The notes under the pieces are model-generated. The model had not been told where the DNA came from. It worked only from the letters and a program-made list of their open reading frames with translations, and did no database searches. 64,000 bases of DNA from Megascapheus bottae (taxonomy: Eukaryota; Chordata; Mammalia; Rodentia; Geomyidae), in NCBI GenBank assembly GCA_024803745.1, contig JANJXV010000024.1:16439927-16503926 (forward strand), given 5' to 3'. Position numbers and translations under genes: made by a program. Shown here piece by piece: positions 21,201 through 32,043 of the stretch. The number at the start of each line of letters is the position of its first letter. Positions within the stretch are counted from its first letter, which is position 1.

Positions 21201-21597
21201 TGTGGTATGGGGGGGTGGTTTGGGTGTGACTTGCCCCTTAGAAGCTGGTCTCCAGAGTGACAGTGTTGGGGTGCTGGGAGGGAATTAGGCCACAGAGGCT
21301 CCACCCTTATGAACAGATTAATGCCACCTCTTGGGGGTCAGTCAGATCTAATCAGAACTTGAGAGTTGAGGGTTGTTATAGAGCCTGCCCACTGCTTGTG
21401 GTGTCTGACCCGTCTATATATGTTGGGTTCCTTTTCTGCTTCTCCACCACATTGTGACATACTCAAGGGCCCCTCTTTGGGGTGCTAGGTTATGCTGTTT
21501 AGATCTTCCAGTCACCAGGACCATGAGCCAAATAAACCTCTTTACTTATACATTACTAAGCCTTGGGTATTTGGCCATTGCAACACAAAATGGACAA
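21201..21597 (+). mobile_element. MaLR-type LTR
   Basis: The sequence starts near 'tggtttgggtgtgacttg', passes 'gaggctccacccttatgaac' and 'agattaatgccacctcttgg', and ends with 'atgagccaaataaacctctt' and 'gcaacacaaaatggacaaag'. This is the order of mammalian MaLR LTRs, with the poly(A) signal AATAAA at 21531-21536. It seems to be a solo LTR, because no internal sequence is recognised on either side. Confidence 0.65.
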
Positions 21598-22299
21598 AGG
21601 GGTCCAGGGTGAGATATCCAGACCCAGCACCCCAGGCAATGGTAGAAAAATGACATGGAATCAAGTGCATGGAGCAGAGCTTTTTTCTCCATTCGGAGAG
21701 AGAAACACATTTCGTCACACTAAAGTCAGCTGCCGTGAAGCTTCCTGTGCTTTCCCTGTGCCCTCCCTGGTAGTGTGGCAGATGTCACTCTCACTGACCA
21801 GACAGGAGACTCCATATCAAAGTCTTTTTCTCAAGTCGAAGTCTCTGCTCTTCCTTTTGTCATTGTAACAGACAAGACGAACAACATTCACATATTTGAC
21901 GCTCTTGTGGACAGACTCAGATTTTAAGGAACTTCTGCACTTTCCCTCCCCATATTCAGTAGTCAAGTAAAGCCCACTAATAGTTTACCATGCTTGCCTT
22001 CTCCTCGTGCTCTTTCCTGTCTCAGGACAGCTTGTAGCTTCTTCACCCACCATACTAAATCTTCCAGTAACTTACCTGATGACTGACCTATAGGTACTGA
22101 TGCTGAAATATAAACTTGCTTTCCCTGGTTAGCCTTTTCCTGAAATCTCAGCTGGATAGGGACTTCTGAATTTTCCTTTGAAAAGAAGCAGGAATAATGG
22201 AGGAGGAGGAAGCAGGGGGATGTGGTAGAGGAAAGCCAATTGGAGTGTGCCCTGATGCTGCTATCACTGGGGCAGCTGGGGCTCCATCTCTCTGGGAAT
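21598..22299. other. Unique sequence
   Basis: The plus-strand frame over 21563-21868 starts inside the LTR and has no domain I recognise. No splice-site-bounded exon is evident. Confidence 0.4.
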
Positions 22300-22314
22300 C
22301 CTCTGATAAATCTT

Positions 22315-22524
22315 TTTTTTTTTTTTTTTTTTTTTTTTTTGCCAGTCCTGGGCTTGAGCTCAGGGCCTGAGCACTGTCCTTGGACTTTCTCAAGGCTAGC
22401 ACTCTACCACTTGAGCCTCAGCACCACTTCTGGCTTTTTGCTATGTATGTGGTACCGAGGAATCAAACCTGGGTCTTTGTGCATGCTAGGCAAGCACTCT
22501 ACCACTAGGCCAAACTCCCGGCCC
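22315..22524 (-). mobile_element. Young IDL-Geo SINE with 15 bp target-site duplication
   Basis: A poly-T of about 25 is followed by the reversed right half ('gcctgagcactgtccttgga', 'accacttgagcctcagcacc') and the reversed ID-like half ('ggtaccgaggaatcaaacct', 'gctaggcaagcactctacca', 'aaactcccggcccc'). CCTCTGATAAATCTT is repeated exactly at 22300-22314 and 22525-22539. The intact tail and perfect duplication mark one of the youngest insertions here. It serves as a local reference copy of the family. Confidence 0.95.
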
Positions 22525-23429
22525 CCTCTGATAAATCTTATAGAAGGTCTCTTAGATTTCTGTCCTGGAAATGGCAGCTGAGATATTTATCCTTTAACTG
22601 CTGCCCACCCTGGATGCATATTACCCACAAACCTTTAATACCTCCTGCTTGCTCTTCCAGACTGACTGAAAGAGGCCGTGTGGCTTCCGAAGGCTTGATA
22701 TAGAAAGACTTATGGGGGTGTCTGAGGTGGGAACTCTGGCATCAGTGTGCAACATGGGTGAGGGCTCAGAGATGGGCTCAGAGCTGGCCCATCTCCCTGC
22801 TGTTAAGAGAGTTTGAGTCAAGAGGAAATATGGGAAGGACAGTGAGTAAAGATACAAATGGGGAAAGGATTGAGTGTGTCAAGAGAGGAGGCATTGTCCA
22901 TGAGGGCTGGCAGGAATCTCTGGCCCCTAACTAGTTCCTCTTCCAAGGAACTAGATTGAGAAGATTGAACCTTAAATCTTAGGCCACAAGGGTCCATCTG
23001 TGTCACCCTGGACAAGAGGTGTTACCTTTCAGGAAGTAGGCCCAATAATTTCATTTCCTACATGGACTTGATGTGGTACTGTGAAGGTCAACCAAGCTTA
23101 CCAATGTATACAATAGACTTTGGAGGCCATGATATGTTAAGCATCGGCAAATTGCCATGATTATTATAGAAGGTGGTGGAAGGGCTGCTTGATCTCTGTC
23201 TCATCTCCTTACCTTTTCCATTTCTTAGAAAATCCAATTTTAACCTATAATGTGCCACTACTCTGTGCCTTCTGCTTTTGTTATTAATCTTCATTTATCC
23301 TATGTTAGATTGCGTTGAACATGCTTGTTTCATCCTCTTTGACATTGCTTCAGGGAGGAGAAAGTGGTAGAATTCTTAAGAAGAGCAAGTTAGCAATATT
23401 TATCAAAATGAGAGGCACATTCTACCCTT

Positions 23430-23800
23430 TGGGCCAGAATAAACTCCTAATTAGCTGAACACACATAAAATACTTAAGTATGGCATTATTTATTGGAGTG
23501 TTGCTTGTAATAGTGGAAGACTGGAAAGAGCATGCATATTTACAGTAGGGCATTGGCTCTATAAACCATGGTGTACCCAGTACAATGGAAGCCCATATGG
23601 CTGTAATAACCACGACAAAAAAAATCCCATTTTTTTCTATATTTAAACATAGAAAGAGTCCTATGACATATTTGTTGGGTGACACGAGCAAGGATTACAA
23701 CATTATATAAGAGAATATGGGAAGAAAAAACCCTCAAATACTTAAGAAAACATGAATAATTATCAGTATAGGCTAGGAATATGGTGAGTAAAGCTGGGGA
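23430..23800 (+). mobile_element. L1M-type LINE-1 3' region
   Basis: 'attatttattggagtgttgc', 'tgtaatagtggaagactgga', 'acccagtacaatggaagccc' and 'tgggtgacacgagcaaggat' follow the sense order of ancient L1M 3' sequence, whose consensus has 'gcaaaaaactggaaacaacc' and 'acaatggaatactatgcagc'. Frequent stops occur in all frames. Confidence 0.75.
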
Positions 23801-23839
23801 TGAAATGATCAACATAGAATTTCTATGTTATATTGACGT

Positions 23840-24032
23840 CCAACTCTGGGCCTGGGCATTTTCCCTGAGCTCTTTTGCTGAATGCTAGTGCTCTACCACT
23901 TAAACCACGGCTGTACTTCTAGCTAACTGAGAATAAGGGTCTCAGTGGAGTCTCTGTCTAGATGGGCTTCAAACTGAGCTCCATTTCCTGAGTAGTGAGA
24001 ATAGCAGGTGTGATCCACCAGTGCCCAGGAAC
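23840..24032 (-). mobile_element. B1-Geo type SINE, diverged
   Basis: 'gctcttttgctgaatgctag', 'tctaccacttaaaccacggc' and 'ctgagtagtgagaatagcag' mark the reversed right and left halves. The tail is no longer A-rich. Confidence 0.78.
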
Positions 24033-25372
24033 ATATACTTTTTTTTAAAGTTCATTTTGATAGTTGACCTAATAAATTGCCTATCCAAAAATACCAATAA
24101 AAATTGCCAAGAATAGTCCAGGAATAGGATTATTCCTGGAAAACGCACCTAGTGACCTGCTTTCCTACATGGTTGATGGTGACCTGAAACTATACACAGG
24201 GAAGTTCCCAGATGTCCTATGACCCTATTGCCCTGCTGTTATTAGGAACTTTCTTGAAACAAGTAACCAAAAAGTGATCCATTCAGATGCATTAATTATG
24301 TAGAAAGGATCAGGAGAGAGATAAATGTTGAATATTTTAGTAATTATTTTAATAACGTTTCTTATTATGGGTATTTATCTAGAGCTTTTATCTGCAATAG
24401 TTCCTCCTTACCCACAGAGAATATGGCCTAGACTCTCAGTGAGTATTTGGCATCATTTAACTCTATATTTAATCTGTTTTCTCCTAAAACTACATTCCTA
24501 TGCTTAATTTTAAACTAGGCATAGCAAGTATAAACAACACTATCTAACAATAAACTGCAACTATTATAACAATATGTTGCCATAGAAGTTATATGTATAT
24601 GCTATCTCTCTCAAAAATAACTTTGTGTGCGCTTCTCATCCTTTCTTGTGGTCATGAGAGATGACTCAATGTCTACAGCCTAAAGCAGTTTAAGTCGTCA
24701 CAATGGACTCATCTCACATCACTAGAGCTTTGTGGGCTCTTGAAGGTAAGCTCATCATAGAATATGCAAGGCTGGTACTAGCCACAGTTCCAGATACCAC
24801 ACCAGGATGACATGATGTCCAGAGGAAGAAGAGACACTGCCCCATCTTGTGTTTCTCCAGAAGCCAGAATAGGGTCACATGACCAATCCTGAAGCAACCA
24901 ATGATGAGAAAGATAAGATGTGACTGGTTTAAAACTACCCGATGGGTGGAATGGAGGTGCAGAAGAGGTTCTCAGGCATTATGTCTGTTTCCACCTCACT
25001 CAGTCAAGATGCTCCTGCTCTTATCACAGATCTTGCAGTCACTTACTGTCTGCTTGCTGCAGCACAGGCTTTTGTTCACCACGCTTTGCAAACTCCTCCA
25101 GACCCTGGTCCTAAGCCCTCTTTTCATCTATCATCCCCCGTCTACTTCAGTTCAATGCTTTTGTCTTGCTCGTACCTTTAGATTCTGAGTGTTTTTATCA
25201 CATTTCACGATGAATATGCTATTCATGCCCTTTAGATTGTTCTCCCTCCTCCCTCCCCACCGCAAACATTAATTAGTTCCTGTTGTTTTTATTGTTCTAT
25301 TCCATCTTCTCTACCTGCGCTACCTGCCTAACCCCTCACTACTTTAAATACTCACCCCAAGAATACTTTCTA
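24033..25372. other. Unique or unclassified sequence
   Basis: AT-rich to about 24650, then mixed. The stretch 24740-25190 has long overlapping open frames in three plus-strand frames but no recognisable domain. Overlap in all frames argues against coding. An old LTR could account for 24740-24960, but I cannot assign one. Confidence 0.35.
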
Positions 25373-25384
25373 CACTAGGGCTTT

Positions 25385-25674
25385 TTTTTTTTGGTCAGTT
25401 GTGGAGCTTGAACTCTGGGCCTGGGTTCTGTCCTTGCACTCTTCAGTTCAAGGCTACCGCCCTACCCCTGGGTCTGAGTGTGGTCCCTGAGCTCTTCAGC
25501 TCAAGGCTACAACCCCATCCCTTGAGCCACAGGGCCACTTCCAGTTTTCTTGTGGTCAGTTGGAGATAAGCATCTCATGATCTTTAGTGCCTGGGCTGGC
25601 TTTGAACTTTGAACCTCAGATCTCAGCCTCCTGAGTAGCTAGGATTACAGGCATGAGCCACCATACCTGGCTTT
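25385..25674 (-). mobile_element. B1-Geo type SINE with internal duplication and 12 bp target-site duplication
   Basis: The reversed right half contains its 'ctcttcagttcaaggctac' segment twice, near 25440 and 25492, so the element is about 40 bp longer than usual. The rest is canonical ('ctcctgagtagctaggatta', 'gagccaccatacctggct'). CACTAGGGCTTT flanks it exactly at 25373-25384 and 25675-25686. The duplication therefore either predates insertion or arose inside the inserted copy. Confidence 0.92.
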
Positions 25675-26329
25675 CACTAGGGCTTTCTAACTCCAACCAA
25701 TACTGATCTTTCTCCTCATCAAGGTCCTGTTTTTTGTATAGCCAATATCACAACTGTGATCCTTGCACTTCCCAAATATATAGGATATGTCAAGAATTGA
25801 CAGTAGAAGCTGGGCATATTATGTAAATATGCACACTCATATGAGACTGAGAAAAAAAAAATCTTGAGTAAGTTCAGTGACTAGGAATGGAATTTTGTGT
25901 CTGGATATTTCTAGTACACTTCTAACACCTCAAGTCTGTGAATCTGTTTAGAAGGTCATCTTTTTTGGAATGCATGCAGAAGGTTGATAAATAATTCTTA
26001 CACAACAGAGTTCCAGCTACCCATATATTCTTATGGAGGCCCTAATTTTCAGAGATTAAAAAAAAAACTAGACTGGGCCTTCATTTAGTTTTGCTTTCAA
26101 AATGAGGAAATGCTCATTGAAACAGTCATATCCACATGATCCTTTCTTTTTGTGATTAGCCATGTGTGTTTGTTGACCAGTTAGTCTTCACTAGACCCGA
26201 GGACAAGCACCATTGAATACAGGAAAGGAAAATAACTCCTTAAGAGATCAGAGTGTCACTGTGTGCTTTGTGCATCAGGCCCTGTAAGACCCTCTGGACA
26301 CTGGTCTGTTCAGGTTATGTATGAATGTG

Positions 26330-26770
26330 TGATGGAATTAACACTTCATTCTGTGTCCCGGCTTTATTATGGAGGTCTGTAATGAGTCAGGATAATTAAG
26401 CACCATTTGCCTGGTTAGTTAGTTCAGGTGTCTAAATCTGTCACAATAAAGTATGTGATTTAAAACATGTTTGGATTAGAACCTTCTGGAGCCAGTGCCA
26501 ATGCAGACAGTTATATTAATCACATGGGAGGTTATCTTATTTGAGATTTTTTCTATGCACCTCTGAGTTACAGTGTTTCATCCATCAAGGGCTTGCTGAA
26601 GACATCTGTAAACTTTGATTTATTGCACTGTTCCTGGCATAGAATTAAATAGCATTATACTCAAATATATTGGCTTAATTGACAGGTAGAGATTTAATCC
26701 CATTAATTATCTACCCTGCTTGAAAGCTTTCATTAACCCTTTGCTGAAATGACAAGATTTAGAAGAGGTA
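26330..26770. promoter_or_regulatory. Candidate conserved noncoding element with homeodomain-like sites
   Basis: Repeat-free, AT-rich DNA carries TGAGTCA (26383-26389), TAATTA (26393-26398), TAATTGACAG (26676-26685, a homeodomain core joined to a MEIS/TGIF word), TAATCC (26695-26700, OTX/PITX-like) and TAATTA (26704-26709). The last four words fall within 34 bp. The texture resembles deeply conserved developmental enhancers. Conservation itself cannot be seen from one sequence. Confidence 0.35.
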
Positions 26771-26999
26771 TCACAACACCTATTTGGGGTAAGAGGTAGA
26801 CCCATCATTGTCCTTCTCTGAAAAGTGTACTGCCATTGACCCCATATCACGAGTGACCAGGGATATCTATAAAATCAGTGCATCAGGGGAGTGGTCTCCT
26901 TGCTCACTCTTTCCAGCCCTCCATAGTCATGGTGTCTGGAGAATCTGCCTTGGCTTTGGGTTGTAGATGTAAGCATTTAATGATAGTAGCATATCATTC

Positions 27000-27100
27000 A
27001 TTTACCTATTCAATTCATTTTCACTGAGCACTTACTATGTCTGAGAACTTCGCTTGGCAAGGAAAAAGCCAAACATGTATGGACAGTTGAGGCTCTCGGT
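27000..27100 (-). repeat. L2/MIR-family 3' fragment
   Basis: 'cactgagcacttactatgtc' matches the antisense of the L2 3' terminus ('attgagcgcctactatgtgc'). Only a short piece survives. Confidence 0.45.
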
Positions 27101-27606
27101 AACTCTCCGACATTTATGAGCCATAAGGAACTATGCACTTACATAGGACACTCATTAATGATTAACAAGTTGCCCTCACTAGAAGACATGGCACTCTTCA
27201 AATTTCTCCTTCTGGAACCTATACTATGCTGAGGTAGAAAGTTCCAACGTTGTATAGAAAGGTATGGGAGGCATTTCAGGATGGTGCTTAAGTTGAAGCT
27301 TTTCAACTCAATTCTCACAAAGAATCCATAGTCCCTGCCTTTCACATGGCCAGACCCCACCCACGGGGCCATCTGATCCGCCCCACTTTTCTATGCCTCA
27401 GGTTAACAACTGTTCTCTCTATTTTTGCTCAGAGTGGATGACACAGGCAAAGGGTGACTCTTCCACAAAGAGTGGCAAAGAATGGACAAAGCTGGGACTA
27501 GCCAAAGGCCATGTGACAGAGGGTCTTGCAGGCCAGACTAAGTATTTCTCATATGCTGTTACTAGTCCAAGTAGAATAATAAAATGGGGTTTTAAAATAG
27601 GCCTCT

Positions 27607-27810
27607 TCAGCCATGTGCTGGTGGCTCATGCTGGTAATCCTAGCAACTCAGAAGGCTGGTATCTGGGGATTGCGATTCAAAGCCAGCCCAGCACTAAAGT
27701 CCATAAGACTTTTATCACCAATTAACTACCAGAAAACCAGAAGTGGTTCTGAGGCTCAGGGACAGTGCCCAGGCCCAGAGTTCAAGCCCAACGATTCTAA
27801 AAAAAAAAAA
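27607..27810 (+). mobile_element. B1-Geo type SINE with short right half
   Basis: 'gtgctggtggctcatgctgg', 'ccataagacttttatcacca' and 'ggctcagggacagtgcccag' are present. The segment 'aagtggtagagtgct' that normally links 'gaggctc' to 'agggacag' is missing, so the right half has a deletion of about 40 bp. A 12-base A-tail closes it. Confidence 0.85.
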
Positions 27811-27837
27811 TGCCTCTCCAATCCAGCCCTAGAGACA

Positions 27838-27960
27838 TACTCCTTCCTATAATCCCAGCTCCTTGGGAGGTGAGCAGGAGAATCATGAGTTTGAGGTCAG
27901 TTGGACCGCACAGTGAGATCCTGTCTTAAAGCAGAGCAAATGAAAACAGCACCAAAACAA
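27838..27960 (+). mobile_element. B1-like monomer
   Basis: 'ctataatcccagctccttgg', 'ggagaatcatgagtttgagg' and 'cagtgagatcctgtctta' follow the B1 consensus order. An A-rich tail follows. Confidence 0.7.
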
Positions 27961-27984
27961 AGCTGCAAAAAATACAAAGAAACC

Positions 27985-28330
27985 CCTAGAGCACTGTTAT
28001 CCAAATTCACCAATTGTGAACACAGTTGTTGGTTTTGCCCCATTTGCTCTTCTACACACCTGTGTTTGCACATGTGCCATATGCACACTTGCACACACAT
28101 GCATACAATTGATTAGAGAACTATCTCAGAATAATTTGTAGTAGTTTATGCCTTTTTCATATGCATGAATATTCCGTTTACTTCCTAGAAACAAGAACAA
28201 AAGTTTTCTCTTACATAACAACAATATCATGAAAATCAGGAAATGTGACATTGACACAGCATTATTATCTAATCCAGTTTTGCCAATTAGGCTAGTATTC
28301 ACAATGGCTTTTCACTGTGGCTTGCTAAAT
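27985..28330. mobile_element. Ancient L1 fragment
   Basis: 'ttctcttacataacaacaat', 'tgaaaatcaggaaatgtgac' and 'cattattatctaatccagtt' match an L1-derived segment widespread in mammals. I cannot fix its orientation from memory. Confidence 0.5.
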
Positions 28331-28585
28331 TCCTTTAGGACTAAATTTGATTTTATACAAATATGTTTCTACTAGAAGTCACTACTGGGACAATGATTAA
28401 ACTGTGGTAATTGTCTTTTTAAGGGCATAATAAAAGTAAAAGTGTAGAATTTAAACGTTCTTATAGAATTGATAGATTCCTGGGCCTATATTTGCGAAGC
28501 TTTGTTGGAGACCAAGGTAGCAACAGGAAGAGTAGACCCATTTATTGGTCACATAGAAGTTGAATGCAAAAATACCTCATGGAGG

Positions 28586-28776
28586 GCCGGGAGTTTAGCT
28601 TAGTGGTAGAGTGTTTGCCTAACATGCACAGAGACCAGGGTTCGATTCCTCGGTACCACATACATAGAAAAAAGCCGGACTTGGTGCTGAGGCTCAAGTG
28701 GTAGAGTGCTATCATTGAGAAAGTCCAAGGACAGTGCTCAGGCCCTGAGCCCAAGCCCATGACTGGCAAAAAAAAA
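28586..28776 (+). mobile_element. IDL-Geo SINE with 18 bp target-site duplication
   Basis: An ID-like half ('gccgggagtttagcttagtg', 'gtttgcctaacatgcacaga', 'gggttcgattcctcggtacc') is followed by the right half ('gaggctcaagtggtagagtg', 'ccaagcccatgactggcaaa') and an A-tail. AAAAATACCTCATGGAGG is found at 28568-28585 and again at 28777-28794. The A-run merges with the second copy, so the left few bases are ambiguous. Confidence 0.95.
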
Positions 28777-29172
28777 AAAAATACCTCATGGAGGTAGGAA
28801 TTCCCCATGCCAAATACAGAGCTTAAGGTAAGTCTTCCCAGCACCGATTGGCTACATAATAAGGTCCAAATTATGTCGATGCTGTCTTTTAGCATGAACC
28901 ATAATCAGAAAGAAAGAGAGGTAACTGGGGAAGGGAGTGGGATATAATTTCCAGGGCTAGATGAAAGATCAGTTTCCTGACACTAGAGAACAATTTTGGA
29001 AGGAAATTTGTCCTTGTCAATAGTTTGAATAAAGTCAAGGCCTCTACCACAAAAGAATAAAGCCAAGAGAAAAGCAGCTGATCTGTGAAAATAACAGATA
29101 AGATGGCAAGGGAGAGAGTAAAGAGGGGGTTGAACAAGAATTAAAAGGCAAATTATTTTTGCTGTTACTGTT

Positions 29173-29385
29173 GTTGGTCATGGAGCTAGATCTCAGGGTC
29201 TGGGCGCTATCCTTTTATACTCAAAGTTAGCACTCTATCACTTGAGCCACAGCTCTGGCCTTCTGGTGATGACATGGAGATAAAGCTCTCCTGGACTTTC
29301 CTGCCTGGACTGGTTTTGAACCACAATCCTCAGATCTCAGTCTCCTGAGTAGCTAAGAGGCATGAGCCATCAGTGCCCCGCTCAC
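29173..29385 (-). mobile_element. B1-Geo type dimeric SINE
   Basis: 'gagctagatctcagggtctg', 'tatcacttgagccacagctc' and 'cagtctcctgagtagctaag' are the reversed halves. The junction 'ggtgatgacatggagataaa' is altered. Confidence 0.82.
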
Positions 29386-29599
29386 AAAATATTTTTTTTT
29401 TTAAAGATGAACTTTGCAGGCAATAAAGGATAGATTTGGATCTGTGGAAAGTAGGCTAAGAATAATCGACAGAAATCGACAAAAGCACAGTGATTGAAAT
29501 TTAAAAAAAAAATCAAATCTCTTCTCTTGGATGAACTCAGCAATACTAATCGGGGCCAAGAAAATGTTAGCAAAGAGATTTGGTTCAGTGGTAACTGAA

Positions 29600-30132
29600 C
29601 AGAGCTTGGATTAAGCCATCTGTGGGGGTGCCAAGCCCTAGAGGAGTGAAGGCGCAGTGGAGGACTGTGTGGTCCTCCAGGGTGGGTGGAGGTCCTTCTG
29701 GTCAACTCAGCACTCTGCCCAGAACCCCAGGGATGCCTGGAAAGATCCCCCAGGCCCGCAGGGCTCCCCCTCCCCCCGATGCCTCCATGACCTCACCTGT
29801 TTCCTTTTTCTTTTTTACTTTCCACCCAAGACTTTGGTCATCTGAGACCTGTCAGGCTCCGCTTCCTAAATTTTAAGACTTTTGATTGAACGTTTACATG
29901 AAAGGTGCTGTCGGTAAACCTACCACCCAATAAAAGCCCAGCAATCAGGACAAATCCCTGGTCCTCGCAGCTCCAGCCTCTCCTGGGCTGAGGTGCTTGG
30001 CTTTCCCTTTCCTGACCCCTCTCACCCTTAGCTGTCTTGGTGGAGTGATTTGGTGAGGGAAATTGTGGCTTTGTTCCACTTCCCCACCCTGCACCACACA
30101 TGAGTTTTATTATTGCAATAAAGTGCTTTATG
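29600..30132 (+). mobile_element. Possible solo LTR of an endogenous retrovirus
   Basis: GC-richer DNA contains a TATA-like 'aataaaagcccag' (29930-29942), then about 190 bp further on a poly(A) signal 'gcaataaag' (30115-30123). That is the spacing of a U3 promoter followed by an R/U5 end. No family is recognised, and no tRNA primer site or internal gene lies beside it. A processed transcript end is the main alternative. Confidence 0.3.
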
Positions 30133-30249
30133 TGAATTAATGCACCTTCTATCTGGCAAATATCATGTAACCCTTTTATTAATTACAAAATAAAAAAAAT
30201 AGAGCACCTGTATTGGGTCTTGAGATCCAATTCCATTGCAAAAAAAATA
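30133..30249 (+). mobile_element. Very short L1 3' end, possibly with 3' transduction
   Basis: 'ctatctggcaaatatcatgt' and 'aacccttttattaattac' equal the terminal L1-like unit seen at 61-200, now in plus orientation, followed by a first A-rich run (30188-30200). About 40 bp of unrelated DNA and a second A-run (30239-30249) follow. AATAAAGTGCTTTATG flanks the whole at 30117-30132 and 30250-30265. This is the layout of a 5'-truncated L1 insertion that carried downstream sequence with it. Confidence 0.6.
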
Positions 30250-30829
30250 AATAAAGTGCTTTATGCTGGCTTTTCTCAAAAAAAAATTTAAAAGAAAGAA
30301 GAAAAAAGAAAGAAAACTGTGGAACATTACCGGAGCTGGTTTTAAATACCAGGCCCAATGAGAATTTTGATAAATTCAAATGACTGAAAATTATGAGAAC
30401 TGAAAGACAATGCAGAACTGTTTAGGTCATAGTTTTGCTTTCTACCTGAACTTTGATTTCTTAATCTTTAAGTGAGAATATTTAATAAAAGCTACCTTCT
30501 GTGAACATGTCAATGAGCAACTATATACAAAGCTTATTATAGTGGCCAGAATATGGTATGGGTACAGTGGTTCTAATCTGTTGATAGCATTCTTTACTTG
30601 CCCACATAATGAACATTTAAAGAAATAAATATAAATAGCCATAAATTAAAATAAAACAAAAAATCCCATCTACTACTACTGTTATAAGTCAATCAGATTA
30701 TTATACCTATGTATAAAAATCAAGGGGAAAATAATAAATCATCACATACGAAGTCTAATGGAAAGCAGCCAAAGTTCTACTAATTGGTAAATTCATAAAC
30801 TTAAGCAATTTTTTTGAAAATTAGAAGAA

Positions 30830-31190
30830 TACTAAGAATAAAATAAGTCTTCAGGAGATAGGAAAAAAATGAAATGGCAGAGGTAACAACAGAAATCATT
30901 TTTGAAAAAAATTGGCATAATTCACTACTTATAATTTAAAGTTTAAAAAGATAAAGACAGAACACTGTAAAAATGTTAGTTCTCCTTGAATTAGCATGTT
31001 CATTTTTCAAAATGTAAAAAATATTCTGATGGGACTGGTTTTTTTTTTTAAAAAATTTGGAACCTGGCACTGTAATTATAAAGTTCATCCTCAGAACAGG
31101 TGAGGATAGCTAAGATCATTTTGAAAATATTCTAATAATATTAAACTCATCAGTACAGTCTAGATTCAGAAGAAAAGTTATTCTGAGAGC
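30830..31190 (+). mobile_element. L1 ORF2 remnant
   Basis: 'aaaatgttagttctccttga', 'gaggatagctaagatcattt' and 'tgaaaatattctaataatat' follow the sense order of the L1 ORF2 C-terminal coding region ('aaaatgtcagttctcccc', 'gacctagaatagccaaaaca'). Indels and stops remove any coding capacity. The AT-rich DNA back to about 30440 may belong to the same copy. Confidence 0.6.
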
Positions 31191-32043
31191 AGACTGACAT
31201 CACCATAAAAAGGTACCATGCACAATTCAGCCTGATGGAAGCACTAATTGCCATCCACCTGGCACCACACCTACTCACCTCAGCTCTAGGTGTTTTTGCC
31301 TTTTTCATGAACATTCTGATCAAACTACAGAAATAGAGGCTGAAACAAAATTGCTCTTAGGTTCTCCCTATGAGTCTCCTCTGCCTCCCCGCACAGAAAA
31401 AAACATTCTAAAGCAAAAACATCTCTGACTCTTATTCAAATGGAAACCTATATATTTATTGAATTTTGTTACTTATCACAGAATTTAAGGTCACATTGCA
31501 AATGTTTATAATATATTCAGGACATGGGCTTTTCTCCAGTTCATGTGTAGATGCTGGGAAGGTCATGTCTAACTTTTGGCTGCATTGGTTTCTTTTGACA
31601 AACATCCCTATCAGTTATAAAGAGTTTCTAAACTAAGTGTTATAATTATTATAAATGCAGGTTGGATTAATGCTTTGAATCCAAAAATGAAACCTCTTGG
31701 CTCTCTAGGACATCTGAAAGGAGGAATAGGAGATCTAATGATGAGAATAAGGTAGCCCAGGAGACAATTGAGCTTGACCAATTAGGCCCAGGATGCCTGG
31801 GGTGGAGAGGAGATACAAAGATTTTCCCCCAACCAACAAAACACTAAGGAGAGGGTGGGAAGTCTAGAAGAATGGGAGGAGGAAGGTATCAACCACATCC
31901 TGGTGTCAGAACAACCAGGCCTCGGTTAAGAAACCAGGATCCAGAGTCAAAAAGACCATGAATAGAGTCCAACATTCACCCTTTACTTGCAGTGTTCCTT
32001 GCACACTGGTTCCCAATTTTTCTTCTCAAGATTAGGGATTCTA
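31191..32043. other. Unique sequence
   Basis: No recent repeat, simple repeat or open frame of note was seen. The part after 31700 is more GC-rich. Confidence 0.45.

Noticed and set aside
21563..21868. Plus-strand frame of 101 codons after the MaLR LTR
   Set aside because: It starts inside the LTR end and has no retroviral or cellular domain.
24901..25188. Three overlapping plus-strand frames of 64-95 codons
   Set aside because: All three phases are open over the same stretch, which argues against selection on any one; no domain is seen.
28586..28660. tRNA gene
   Set aside because: The A- and B-box-like words belong to the ID-like half of an IDL-Geo SINE, with target-site duplication and A-tail; the same applies at 4161, 46486 and 56966.
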